This document shows, in pieces, positions 35,827-45,100 of a stretch of DNA of 64,000 bases (positions are counted from its first letter, which is position 1; each line of letters opens with the position of its first letter). The notes under the pieces were generated by a model. That model was not told the origin of the DNA and did not search any database. It was given only the letters and a program-made list of their open reading frames with translations. This DNA is from Paludibacteraceae bacterium (GTDB lineage: Bacteria > Bacteroidota > Bacteroidia > Bacteroidales > Paludibacteraceae). The DNA lies in NCBI GenBank assembly GCA_024401435.1, contig JAKSLB010000001.1, positions 1 through 64,000 on the forward strand, written 5' to 3'. The position numbers were made by a program, and so were the translations under genes.

Positions 35827-37512
35827 TTGACATTTGCCGTTCTAATTTTAGGGTTAATGGTTAATGTCAGTTCCTGTAAGGACGAATCAGATCAATCAAC
35901 GAACGAAGGAATTCCTACGCAATCACTCAACGACTTTATTATGGGACTAGAAGATCCTATTCAAGAAACGCCAACTGGAGAGGAACAAATAGGTGAAGTG
36001 TTAACTGAAATCGATGAAGAAACAAGCACATTTTGTGAATGCAAGAAATATAAAATGAGTGCTCAATTTGATGAAACATTGATTTTGGATCCAACAACAG
36101 ATGTCATCTTTTTAGGTAACATATTGGAAGGAAACTCAGTCACCAATGGCTCTTATCGTCCAATTGCATTAGAAAGAGCCCCATTAACAATTTCCACTGA
36201 TTTCATGAACTTAGATGGTCTTATAACGAGAACTATCGAGAAGCCATCACTCTCAAGCGTCACTGCTGCCATCAAAGACATGATGTATGACACAGAAATC
36301 AACGGTGCGACAGCAGCCGTAACAACATTTGAAATTGAAAACATCAAATCAGAGAATGATTTAGCAATTCGTGTTGGTGCAAGTGTAAGTTACAAGAAAA
36401 TGAAGTTAAATGAAAACTTCGATTTTTCCAAGACAAGTACAACCTCAAAATTTTTGGTAAAATATACTCAAACTTATTTCACTGTTAATTTAGACATTCC
36501 GTCATCACCTGCAAAATTTTTCGACATGTCAGTCACAGCAGATGATTTAAAACGAGCCATTGGAGGAGGCAATACCGTTCCTGTATATGTATCAAGTATC
36601 AAATATGGTCGTGCAGCTTATTTTTGTGTGGAAAGTTCCGAAGATTCAACATCTATAAAGAACACGTTAGATGCCACATTTACTTTTGCAAAAGACTCAG
36701 CAAAATTAGAAACAGACATAAGCAAATCCGAATCATTAAAGAAATACAAAATAACAGGAAGCGTCATTGGAGGTTCAGCAGAAGATGCCGCCACTACCAT
36801 CAAAGGTAGTGAAGAGATGATTAACTTCATCATAAAAGGAGGAAATTTTTCCAAGCAATCGCCTGCAAAACCGATTGCATTTACACTAAGACGTTTGTCT
36901 AACCACGAAATATTTAACGTTGTCAACGGAACAGAATTCGTAGCAAGGTCATGCAGATCAACCAACGCATCTATTATTCCTCATAGTTTTTATGGAATCA
37001 AGGGTGAAAATGATGTATGTGGAGAAATCTCCGTACAAATTCAATACGGAGACGATGCACCATCTTCCAAATTTTACATTTTCAATCGTGCAATAGTAAA
37101 AGACCAAGCAGTACATGTTCCCGCAGGAGGAACCGTCACTTATGACGGAAAGCCAGCAGAAGGGAAACAAGACGTAAACAGTCCAGACCAAATTGTTCCT
37201 TTCAAAATAGATTACACACGTTTTGATGAAGCAAAACTAATCGTTCGAGCAAATTTACACGAGTGGGACGATCCTTGTGCATGCGGTGGAAATCATAGAG
37301 AATACGATGATTATGAACCATATTATAACGAGTTTCTATTATCAGACATACAAGCAGACAATGGTCAGGTAATTTTAGACGAAATCCAGCTATCAAAAGA
37401 ATATACAGAAAATCATCACACAAGTGGGCTATTCAACACAGTAAGTCACGACCCTAAAAACGTATCGACAGATTGTAGAATACGTTTCATATTTAATGTA
37501 AGATTTGAGTAA
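35827..37512 (+). CDS. Thiol-activated cytolysin family (CDC-like) lipoprotein
   Basis: A 561-residue homologue of cholesterol-dependent cytolysins. Recognisable family blocks, in order: FLGNILEGNSV and PLTISTDFMNLDG (domain 1/2), PSSPAKFFDMSVTADDLKRA, the signature VYVSSIKYGRAAYF (about 252-265), TGSVIGGSAEDAATTI, and SPAKPIAFTLRRLSNHEIF. Domain 4 is unlike Gram-positive CDCs: no Trp-rich undecapeptide, but Cys pairs and a CACGGNH stretch. The open frame has only a TTG start (35827), giving a signal without basic residues (lipobox VSSC, then KDESD). ATG 35793 is one base out of frame across an A10 tract. Confidence 0.85.
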   Translation: MTFAVLILGLMVNVSSCKDESDQSTNEGIPTQSLNDFIMGLEDPIQETPTGEEQIGEVLTEIDEETSTFCECKKYKMSAQFDETLILDPTTDVIFLGNILEGNSVTNGSYRPIALERAPLTISTDFMNLDGLITRTIEKPSLSSVTAAIKDMMYDTEINGATAAVTTFEIENIKSENDLAIRVGASVSYKKMKLNENFDFSKTSTTSKFLVKYTQTYFTVNLDIPSSPAKFFDMSVTADDLKRAIGGGNTVPVYVSSIKYGRAAYFCVESSEDSTSIKNTLDATFTFAKDSAKLETDISKSESLKKYKITGSVIGGSAEDAATTIKGSEEMINFIIKGGNFSKQSPAKPIAFTLRRLSNHEIFNVVNGTEFVARSCRSTNASIIPHSFYGIKGENDVCGEISVQIQYGDDAPSSKFYIFNRAIVKDQAVHVPAGGTVTYDGKPAEGKQDVNSPDQIVPFKIDYTRFDEAKLIVRANLHEWDDPCACGGNHREYDDYEPYYNEFLLSDIQADNGQVILDEIQLSKEYTENHHTSGLFNTVSHDPKNVSTDCRIRFIFNVRFE

Positions 37513-37537
37513 TAAAAAAATCAATCATATAATAATC

Positions 37538-38194
37538 ATGAAAAAAAATTTATTTATTATCCTTTTGGGATTCGCAACATTTTATTCTTGTAAAGAAGAT
37601 GACGAGCCAATAGAGCAAGATAGTCCCAAAACAGAAGAGAAAGTAAAAGAATGCAAATTTGAAACTTTTGTTCTTTCCAGTGATTCTTATTCTTATTTCA
37701 ATGCAGAAAAATGGGATGTGGGAGCATATAATTCTAACTTTGATATATCATATGGACATTACGATTCAATTGCAGCATATACTCAAGTACAATCTGCATT
37801 TGACTTTAAAAACTGTGATGTAACAGACTATCCAAAATATTTCATTGGAGGACCATCTTCTCCCGACCTGAAAAGAATGAAAAGTTATAATTGCACAAGA
37901 GAAACTAAATTTTACATTCTTCCAGAGGAAATTACTTCCGCAAAATTCGACACAATCAAAACCAACAACGGATTAGTAGAAATCCTTTCTAAAAGCACAA
38001 AAGTTGCAAACACAAGAGACAAATCTTGCACAGCCATTTTTTCTGATGCTTATGGCTGGACGGAAGGCACATTGTTTGGATTCAAAACAGAGGAAGGTAA
38101 ATGTGGCATCATTAAAATTCTAAGTGACGAGAAGAATTTTGACCGACACGAAATAGGATATATGCAAATTGCCGTAAAATTTGAAAGTGAATAA
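37538..38194 (+). CDS. Hypothetical surface lipoprotein downstream of the cytolysin homologue
   Basis: A 218-residue lipoprotein with signal MKKNLFIILLGFATFYSC and KEDDEPIE after the Cys, a surface-export signal. The mature part is beta-rich with six Cys (KECKFE, KNCDV, YNCTR, KSCTA, GKCGI among them) and ends VKFESE, similar in style to the cytolysin end. I do not recognise a family. It starts 25 nt after the cytolysin stop, so the two are probably co-transcribed; partner, processing or immunity roles are possible but unproven. Confidence 0.75.
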   Translation: MKKNLFIILLGFATFYSCKEDDEPIEQDSPKTEEKVKECKFETFVLSSDSYSYFNAEKWDVGAYNSNFDISYGHYDSIAAYTQVQSAFDFKNCDVTDYPKYFIGGPSSPDLKRMKSYNCTRETKFYILPEEITSAKFDTIKTNNGLVEILSKSTKVANTRDKSCTAIFSDAYGWTEGTLFGFKTEEGKCGIIKILSDEKNFDRHEIGYMQIAVKFESE

Positions 38195-38210
38195 AACTGA
38201 ATCTTAATCC

Positions 38211-38262
38211 AAGGTGGGTTCTATAAATTAATCTCAAACGCTGAATTTATAGAACCCACCTT
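38211..38262. terminator. 19-bp perfect inverted repeat, probable bidirectional terminator
   Basis: Arms 38211-38229 and 38244-38262 are perfectly complementary, with a 14-nt loop. It sits between the plus-strand lipoprotein and the minus-strand Cys-rich gene, which converge here. T-tracts on either side are weak. Confidence 0.65.
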
Positions 38263-38324
38263 ATTATATCCCGGCTATTATTATTGTTTTTCAATGCAAG
38301 TTCAGATAAAAAGAACCTACTTTT

Positions 38325-38561
38325 TTATTTTGGCTCATCAATAGTTGTGATTACTCTATCATAATTCTCCCTTTTATGGGGAAAAATGCACCTACTGCAA
38401 TCTTTCACACCATTAGATAAAATAGAGAAATTACCACCACACATCTCCCCCTTCGAATACAATGGACAAAAGCAGAAAAGGCAATTAAAATCTTCCAAAT
38501 GCTCTGTCGGATGGCAAGGGAAATATTCACATTCTTTGTTTTGAAAAAATTTATATGACAT
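38325..38561 (-). CDS. Cysteine-rich small domain protein (PF04071-like)
   Basis: A 78-residue protein with nine Cys and a pattern I recognise as the cysteine-rich small domain: YKFFQNKECEYFPCH, FNCLFCFCPLY, CGGNF, NGVKDCSRCIFPH and ENYD. It probably binds metal (zinc or iron-sulphur). The domain is often found near or fused to cobalamin synthesis proteins, but nothing of that kind is in this window. ATG 38561 is chosen; ATG 38576 would add five residues. Confidence 0.85.
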   Translation of the reverse strand: MSYKFFQNKECEYFPCHPTEHLEDFNCLFCFCPLYSKGEMCGGNFSILSNGVKDCSRCIFPHKRENYDRVITTIDEPK

Positions 38562-38694
38562 AGGACAAATAATCAAGGAAACTTACGGCATATTTTTTGC
38601 TATATATTTGTATGGACAATCTTTCATTATCGTATTTATACAATCTATAAAGATTCAACCCGTTACAAAAATAAGATTTTTGAAAGAAAAACAT

Positions 38695-38702
38695 TACCTT
38701 TG
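38695..38702 (+). promoter_or_regulatory. -7 box for the barrel-transporter genes
   Basis: TACCTTTG, an exact consensus, 36 nt before ATG 38739. Confidence 0.65.
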
Positions 38703-38738
38703 TAATCGAAATTAAACAATTCATCTAAAAGAAAAAAA

Positions 38739-39368
38739 ATGAAAAGATTTTTTTTAAGCATAATCGTATGCTTATTAGCAGGAACAACTTGCTTTGCCAT
38801 TGAAGAACGAGACTTATCTAAAACAGAAATTGCAGTGAGTTATGGATTCTTCCCTTATTCTGATTTCAAGGAGACTCCAAACGATCAAGTATTAAAAGAC
38901 CTTTTCAATGGTTATGAAGAGACAGAAGGGACTTCAACAGGATCTATCAATTTCACTTTCAACCATCGTTTCAACAAGACAATAGGATTTGGATTCGACT
39001 TCAGTTATGCTGGTGAAAAATCACAATGGGAAGAACACAATTTGAAAGTGGCAGACAAAAATGTTTTCTACCTCACTTTCATGCCAAGGCTAAAAGCAAA
39101 CTGGGTACATAACAAATTTTTCGTTTTATATTCGAGTGTTGCTATCGGCGCTATGTGGAAACGAACAAAAGGAGAAACCTATTACGACAACATTGAAGAT
39201 GCTGGAGACTTTTTCGACAGAGTTAAAACGAGAGTTACCGACGAAGCCATCTTCAGTTTCCAAGTATCACCTCTCGGCATTGAAGTCGGGAACCATATCG
39301 GAGCTTTTGCTGAAGCTGGATTTGGTCAAATGGGTATCGTACAAGCAGGTTTAAGATTTAGATGGTAA
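38739..39368 (+). CDS. Small outer-membrane beta-barrel protein
   Basis: A 209-residue protein with a signal peptide (MKRFFLSIIVCLLAGTTCFA) and alternating amphipathic strands ending in Phe/Trp (AGLRFRW), the C-terminal signature of an outer-membrane barrel. It probably forms eight strands (OmpW/OmpX-like size). The cargo or ligand is unknown. It starts 36 nt downstream of a consensus -7 box and is followed 10 nt later by the symporter gene. Confidence 0.75.
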   Translation: MKRFFLSIIVCLLAGTTCFAIEERDLSKTEIAVSYGFFPYSDFKETPNDQVLKDLFNGYEETEGTSTGSINFTFNHRFNKTIGFGFDFSYAGEKSQWEEHNLKVADKNVFYLTFMPRLKANWVHNKFFVLYSSVAIGAMWKRTKGETYYDNIEDAGDFFDRVKTRVTDEAIFSFQVSPLGIEVGNHIGAFAEAGFGQMGIVQAGLRFRW

Positions 39369-39378
39369 TATCACTATA

Positions 39379-41013
39379 ATGGCACAAAAGAGACAATCCT
39401 GGAATTCACGATTTGGTTTAATCCTCGCAATGGCGGGTGGTGCCGTTGGATTAGGTAATTTTTTACGATTTCCTATTCAAGCCATCCAAAATGGAGGAGG
39501 TGCCTTTATCATTCCCTATTTAGTCTCTTTTATACTATTAGGTCTTCCTCTGACAATGATTGAATGGTCGACGGGTAAGTTGGGCGGACTTTATGGTCAT
39601 CACTCTCCCCCAATGATTATGCAGAAATTAGACCATCATGTCTACTGGCGTTATATCGGAGCTATCGGACTATTCTCTAGTATCATTATCTCATCCTACT
39701 ATTGTTTTATCGAGAGTTGGATTTTTTCCTATATGCTCCATAGCCTTTTTGGCACCTTCAACGGAATGACAGAATTGCAGATTTCTGAATTTTTCGATCG
39801 TTATTTAGATCTTTCCATCTCCGTTTCAGGAATACCATTCGACACATTTATCTCCTTTGTTTTCTGCTTGGGATTAAACATATTCATTCTAAGCAAAGGT
39901 ATCTCTGGGGGTATAGAGCGAGTGGCAAAAATCTGTATGCCCCTACTTTTCATCTTCGGAATCTTCCTTGTCATCAAATCATTCACCTTAAAAGCAGGAG
40001 AAGATGGAGCCATATTTGATGGTACATTAGGTCTCAACTTCTTATGGACACCTCAATTTGATTCGTTGACTAATCCGAAAGTGTGGTTAGCCGCTGCGGG
40101 ACAAGTGTTCTTTACTCTTTCACTGGGAATGGGAGCGATACAAACCTATGCCTCTTATTTGAAAAAAGAAGAAGATGTAGCCCTCAGTTCTCTCACCTCC
40201 GCTTTCACCAATGAATTTACAGAAGTTATCTTAGGAAGTTCCATTATTATTCCCATTTCCATCGGATATTTTGGCATAGACAAGGTCATTGAATTAACAC
40301 AATCAGGAGGATTCGGACTTGGATTTCGGACCATGCCATTCCTATTTGAACAATGGGGTACTGTTCTTTCAACATTAGCAGGTGTTGCCTTTTTCGGCTT
40401 ACTATTCTTTGCGGGAATCACCTCTACCCTCTCCATCATACAACCTACCGTAGCTTATCTATCGAAGAGTTATGATTGGAGTCAGAAGAAATCGTCCTAC
40501 ATTACAGGTACATTCGTGTTTTTCTTAGCTTTACCATGTGTATTGTTTTTCGACAAAGGAGTCTTTGATGAATACGACTACTGGGGAGGTACCATGTCAC
40601 TATTCCTATTTGCCATGTTTGAAGCCATTGCGTTCTCATGGGTAATGGGTATCGATAAAGGATGGGCACTCATTAACGGATATGCTAACATTCGAATACC
40701 CAAATTTTTCAAATATGTATTGAAGTACGTCACACCGACTATGTTGATTCTCATTTTCATTTCAGCCCTCATCAAGCCAATGAATGACGACTGGAGTCTG
40801 ATTAGCATCCATGGTTGGGAACTAGACAATTCTGCTATCATAGCTGAGTTGATGCACAAAGGAATGGCACCCGATGATCCAAACATCGCATACATTGATG
40901 GTGCTCGTCTCTACTTATTATTCCTTATAATCAGTATTTGGTTGACCATCTACATTACGATTAGAGTGAGAAAGAAAAGAATTCAAACAAAACGCAGCGA
41001 ATCGACAATATGA
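39379..41013 (+). CDS. Neurotransmitter:sodium symporter (NSS/SNF) family transporter
   Basis: A 544-residue inner-membrane symporter with the NSS opening (RFGLILAMAGGAVGLGNFLRFP, where the unwound TM1 region AVGLGN binds sodium and substrate) and about eleven to twelve helices. Bacterial members import amino acids such as Met, Leu or Trp with sodium. A MetS-like small subunit gene overlaps its stop, which points to a MetP-type methionine/alanine transporter. Confidence 0.92.
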   Translation: MAQKRQSWNSRFGLILAMAGGAVGLGNFLRFPIQAIQNGGGAFIIPYLVSFILLGLPLTMIEWSTGKLGGLYGHHSPPMIMQKLDHHVYWRYIGAIGLFSSIIISSYYCFIESWIFSYMLHSLFGTFNGMTELQISEFFDRYLDLSISVSGIPFDTFISFVFCLGLNIFILSKGISGGIERVAKICMPLLFIFGIFLVIKSFTLKAGEDGAIFDGTLGLNFLWTPQFDSLTNPKVWLAAAGQVFFTLSLGMGAIQTYASYLKKEEDVALSSLTSAFTNEFTEVILGSSIIIPISIGYFGIDKVIELTQSGGFGLGFRTMPFLFEQWGTVLSTLAGVAFFGLLFFAGITSTLSIIQPTVAYLSKSYDWSQKKSSYITGTFVFFLALPCVLFFDKGVFDEYDYWGGTMSLFLFAMFEAIAFSWVMGIDKGWALINGYANIRIPKFFKYVLKYVTPTMLILIFISALIKPMNDDWSLISIHGWELDNSAIIAELMHKGMAPDDPNIAYIDGARLYLLFLIISIWLTIYITIRVRKKRIQTKRSESTI

Positions 41014-41168
41014 ATACACTTCCTTTAGCCATAATGATTATCGTACAAGGTTCGATACTTGCTATCACCATCTACCTTTATTGGAAAGTATATAAAATTG
41101 AAAACAATAAAGAAGACGATGAAAGCAACAATTTCGACGAGCAATATAAATCCAACATCCATGAATAA
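41010..41168 (+). CDS. MetS-like NSS transporter small subunit
   Basis: A 52-residue protein with one transmembrane helix (LAIMIIVQGSILAITIYLYW) and a charged C-terminal tail. ATG 41010 overlaps the symporter stop (ATGA). Size, topology and position match the small subunit MetS, needed by MetP-type transporters. It also overlaps the next gene's start. Confidence 0.75.
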   Translation: MNTLPLAIMIIVQGSILAITIYLYWKVYKIENNKEDDESNNFDEQYKSNIHE

Positions 41169-42096
41169 ATTCGTGCACACACTGCTTTTATGCTTGTTCA
41201 CGACCATACTTTATGGTCAATCCTATCAATCAGCAGAAACCAACGCCTATATTCAGAAATATCACAAGACAGCCATTCGGGAAATGTATAAATATAAAAT
41301 TCCCGCAAGTATCACATTAGCACAAGGTATTCTTGAATCAGCCAGTGGTAGAAGCGATTTAGCTACCAAAGCAAACAATCATTTTGGCATTAAATGTTCG
41401 GGCAACTATTCAGGGAAAAAATATCATAAGAATGACGATAAAAGGCATGAATGTTTTCGTGTATACGCACATGCTGACGAATCGTTCAGAGATCACTCCA
41501 TCTTCCTTACCAAAGATCGATATGCAGCTCTTTTCAAACTAAAAATCACCGACTACAAGGGTTGGGCAAAAGGGCTTAAAAGTGCAGGTTATGCCACCAA
41601 CCCCAAATATCCAAGTCTGCTTATTGAAATTATTGAGCAAAACAAACTATACGAATACGATAAATATCCTCAAAGCTATCTAAATGACGACGTTTCTGAC
41701 AACCGTAACAACAGAAACGATTCTCATAAAGAAAATTCAGGAGGAAATAGCAACACACAACCCATGGTGAAACATGGTAAAATCAATGGTGTAAAATGTA
41801 TTCAAATAAAACCTGGCGACACATTCTACAAGTTATCTAAGGAACTTGGAATGTCTGTCGAAGAGTTGCAATACATCAATGATTTCCCTGCCAACTACAA
41901 TCTAAAAGCGGGGGAATATATCTTCACAGAGCCTAAAAAGAAAAAGAATAAAGATGTAGCATATCACATCGTACAACAAGGAGATACATGGCTTTCCATC
42001 GCACAACAATATGGAATACAAAAAGACAAACTTAAAAAGCTGAATAAAGCCAAAAATGAATCTATTCGCATTGGAGGGAAAATAAAGTTACACTGA
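41161..42096 (+). CDS. GH73 glucosaminidase with two LysM domains
   Basis: A 311-residue secreted peptidoglycan hydrolase. It has a signal peptide at 1-19, a glucosaminidase (FlgJ/GH73-like) domain at about 25-165 with catalytic Glu59 in LAQGILESASGRSDLA and NNHFGIKC, and LysM domains at about 222-264 and 268-311. It cleaves glycan strands in cell-wall turnover. ATG 41161 (MNKFVHTLLLCLF) gives the signal peptide; an earlier in-frame start at 41059 overlaps the MetS-like gene. Confidence 0.92.
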   Translation: MNKFVHTLLLCLFTTILYGQSYQSAETNAYIQKYHKTAIREMYKYKIPASITLAQGILESASGRSDLATKANNHFGIKCSGNYSGKKYHKNDDKRHECFRVYAHADESFRDHSIFLTKDRYAALFKLKITDYKGWAKGLKSAGYATNPKYPSLLIEIIEQNKLYEYDKYPQSYLNDDVSDNRNNRNDSHKENSGGNSNTQPMVKHGKINGVKCIQIKPGDTFYKLSKELGMSVEELQYINDFPANYNLKAGEYIFTEPKKKKNKDVAYHIVQQGDTWLSIAQQYGIQKDKLKKLNKAKNESIRIGGKIKLH

Positions 42097-42166
42097 TAAT
42101 TCTGGAGAAACACATTTCACGATAGGTCACACGCCAATCTCTTCTCGCCTTTATATCCCCTCTTAA

Positions 42167-45100
42167 TTAGTTTTCATCTTCCCCCAAATACCATAAATGT
42201 GTTTCTGTTTCATAACCCATTTTTTGTAACAATTCAGCATATTCATCAACTTGTTTTTGGTGCCTTCTCATTCTTTTACCAGTCTTAAAGTCGATGATAA
42301 TCATCTTGTTATCTTTTCGAATGACACGATCTGGGCGACTAACTTTCACACGTTTTGTTTCTTCATCTCGTGATAAAATAGAACACTCATTATAAATTTT
42401 CAAGCCTGGCATAAACCACTCCTTATGCTCTTGAATCTTCTCTGTCGCATATTTCACCAACATCTGACGTTCCTTCTCGGTAGAGATAAATCCTTCGAAC
42501 AACAAGCGATTAGAGGCTTCTGGTATATCATCGATAGAAACAATGTTCGAGAACAAATAGTGTAGCAAAACACCTTTCTGAATAGCTTCACTCGTAAAAG
42601 GAGTACAATCCATCAATCCATTGATATAAGCACTTGCCTTATTAGAATTTCTAAAATTCACCTTACGTTGATAACTATCAAATGTTCCCACTATTGGTAA
42701 TGGTTTTTCTTTGAATGGATTGTCTTCTTTCTCCTTTTCAGAAGATGCATTTTGTGAAGAAACAACGGTTCCAACGGAGAATTTTGCAGTCACAACAGAC
42801 ACCTTATGAGGCACTCCCAACTCATTTTCCAAGACTTCTGTTTCATTTACAGGAACTAATCTGTCTTGTAATACAGTGGAGAGTAAATCATAACATTTTT
42901 TTATCTCAGAATCCGAATTTTCCTTCTTTTCATTCTTTTCTTTTGTTCCACTTAATATAATCAAGTTATTGACGGCACGAGTAAATGCAACATACAACTT
43001 GTTCACATTATCTGCCAACACTTGAATTCTTTCCAAATCATAATCAGCAGAAAAGAACGATTCAGCCATTTCTTTTTTAAATTCAACCGGTAATACAGGT
43101 ATCTCATTGTAAGGGGCATCAAGTCCTTCTGTGGAGCACCATAATAAACTATTATGCCTAGAATCATATATATCCCAATCGCAATAAGGGATGATAACAG
43201 TATGGAACTCCAATCCTTTTGACTTATGAATCGTCATAACCTGAATACCCGTAGCATTATCGCTCAAAGGAATTTTCTTGTCTTTTAAATACAAATCCCA
43301 ATATTCCAAGAACATTGCAACATCCGGTGATTTACGCGTGATAAATTCATTTAATTCATCCATAAATTTTGACAAGAATGAATTTTGATGTTCCAACCGA
43401 TTCAATTGTAGTACTCGACACAATTCCTCGACCATTTCATACAAAGGCAAGTTACGTGTTTCCTCGATAAGATTTTTTAAAGTAAGAAACTCAGGAGTTT
43501 GTTCATATTGTAAATCAGTGAAAGAAAATTGCTTTTCAGTCTGATCCTTATAGAGAATATTACAATAATCAGTATATAGATTCATCATCGATATTTTATC
43601 TGACGAATCCATTGAAACTCGCATAGCATTAATAATCATATTCAATGCAGAAGAAGAGTTTAACAAGAACGCTTCATCAGATATAATATCATAACATAAT
43701 CCATTTTCATCGATTTCTGTTTGATGTCGATCTCTATAATTGGTAAAGAAATCAGCAATTTCTGCCATCTCCTTAGTTCTATTTGTTAAAATGGTTATAT
43801 CGCTGGCACGTACACCATTCTTTTGAAGCTCAGTCACTCGCTTCAACAGGAGTGCGGGCATAACCATTTTTCCAAATTCATCGATAGAATTATTCACAAA
43901 TTCGACCTCAACAAATCCCATTCCCTTGTTTTCCGTTTTCGAGCAATTCTGGTGAGAATTAACATAGACACCAAAGAATTTTTTCAAAAGAGGATGTTCA
44001 CCCTGGACTAAGTTCTCAAAAGGTAAAAGAATGGGGGCTTTATCACTACCTTCAGAAGGAGAGAAAATGGAGTTGTTGAATTCAACCACATTCTCCATAC
44101 TACGCCAATTGTCCGATGCCACTAAGATGGAAGGTTTTATACCGTGGAAAGCGTCATCCAAACTTTCAATAATACTCCAATCACCATTACGGAAACGATA
44201 AATAGACTGTTTAGCATCCCCCACAATGAGGTTCGTCATATTTTTATCGATGCATTCTTTCACCAATGGCATAAAATTACCCCACTGAGTTTGACTCGTA
44301 TCCTGAAACTCATCTATCATTATATGTTCTAAGACAGTGCCAATCTTTTCGTAGATGAAAGGTGTATCACTATCATCAATCATTGACTTTAACAAGTTAG
44401 GTGTATCGCTTAACAAGAACTGACCACGCATTTGATTCACACTTCGAACTTGTTTTGAAACATCACATAGCAATCCTAAGTTATTAATGTGAGTCAAAAT
44501 AAGTTTGCAAGTATTTATATGCGAGATATTTTTTGACCTGATTTCCTCGATGGAAAGGATTAAAGGGTTCAATTGAGTCTCTCCTAGTCTTTTGATCTCA
44601 TCACGTCTCGGATGAGTCTTAGTCACCCATTTTTCAGGATTACCGAGAGCCTCCATTAATCTTTTTCTATTACTAATAGGGCTAAATTTTTTCTCTTTTT
44701 GATCTTTGACATAACCATAAGCACCATTCATGGAATTTGAAAGATCATTGACTGTAAGTCCATTTTTTGCCAACACATCATCAAACAGCGAAACAACATC
44801 AAGGATTTCCTTCTCCTTTCTTTTCTGCAATATAATTAATTGTTCCCTATATTTTTTCAAAAATTCACGATTAAAGATTTTCCCTTCAAGTTCCTTTTCA
44901 TGATTTTTATAAACCTCCTTAAAGATATTTTTAGAGAAATCAAATACATCCTTTTTTACATTCCAGTTTTTAGAATCGTTTATTTGTTCTTTCGAATAAT
45001 CATTAATCCAAGAACGTAGGGTTTGATCGGTGCGAAACTCTTCGAGCATCAAATCAATAGCGTCTTCTAAGCAATCATTCTCATCAAGAATGATATTCAA

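Noticed and set aside
35827-37512. Calling the cytolysin a pseudogene
   Set aside because: The frame is open for 561 codons with all family blocks in order; only the start region is disturbed, by one base in a homopolymer.
38211-38262. MITE or insertion-element end suggested by the 19-bp inverted repeat
   Set aside because: There is only one copy, no flanking target duplication is seen, and its place between converging genes fits a terminator.
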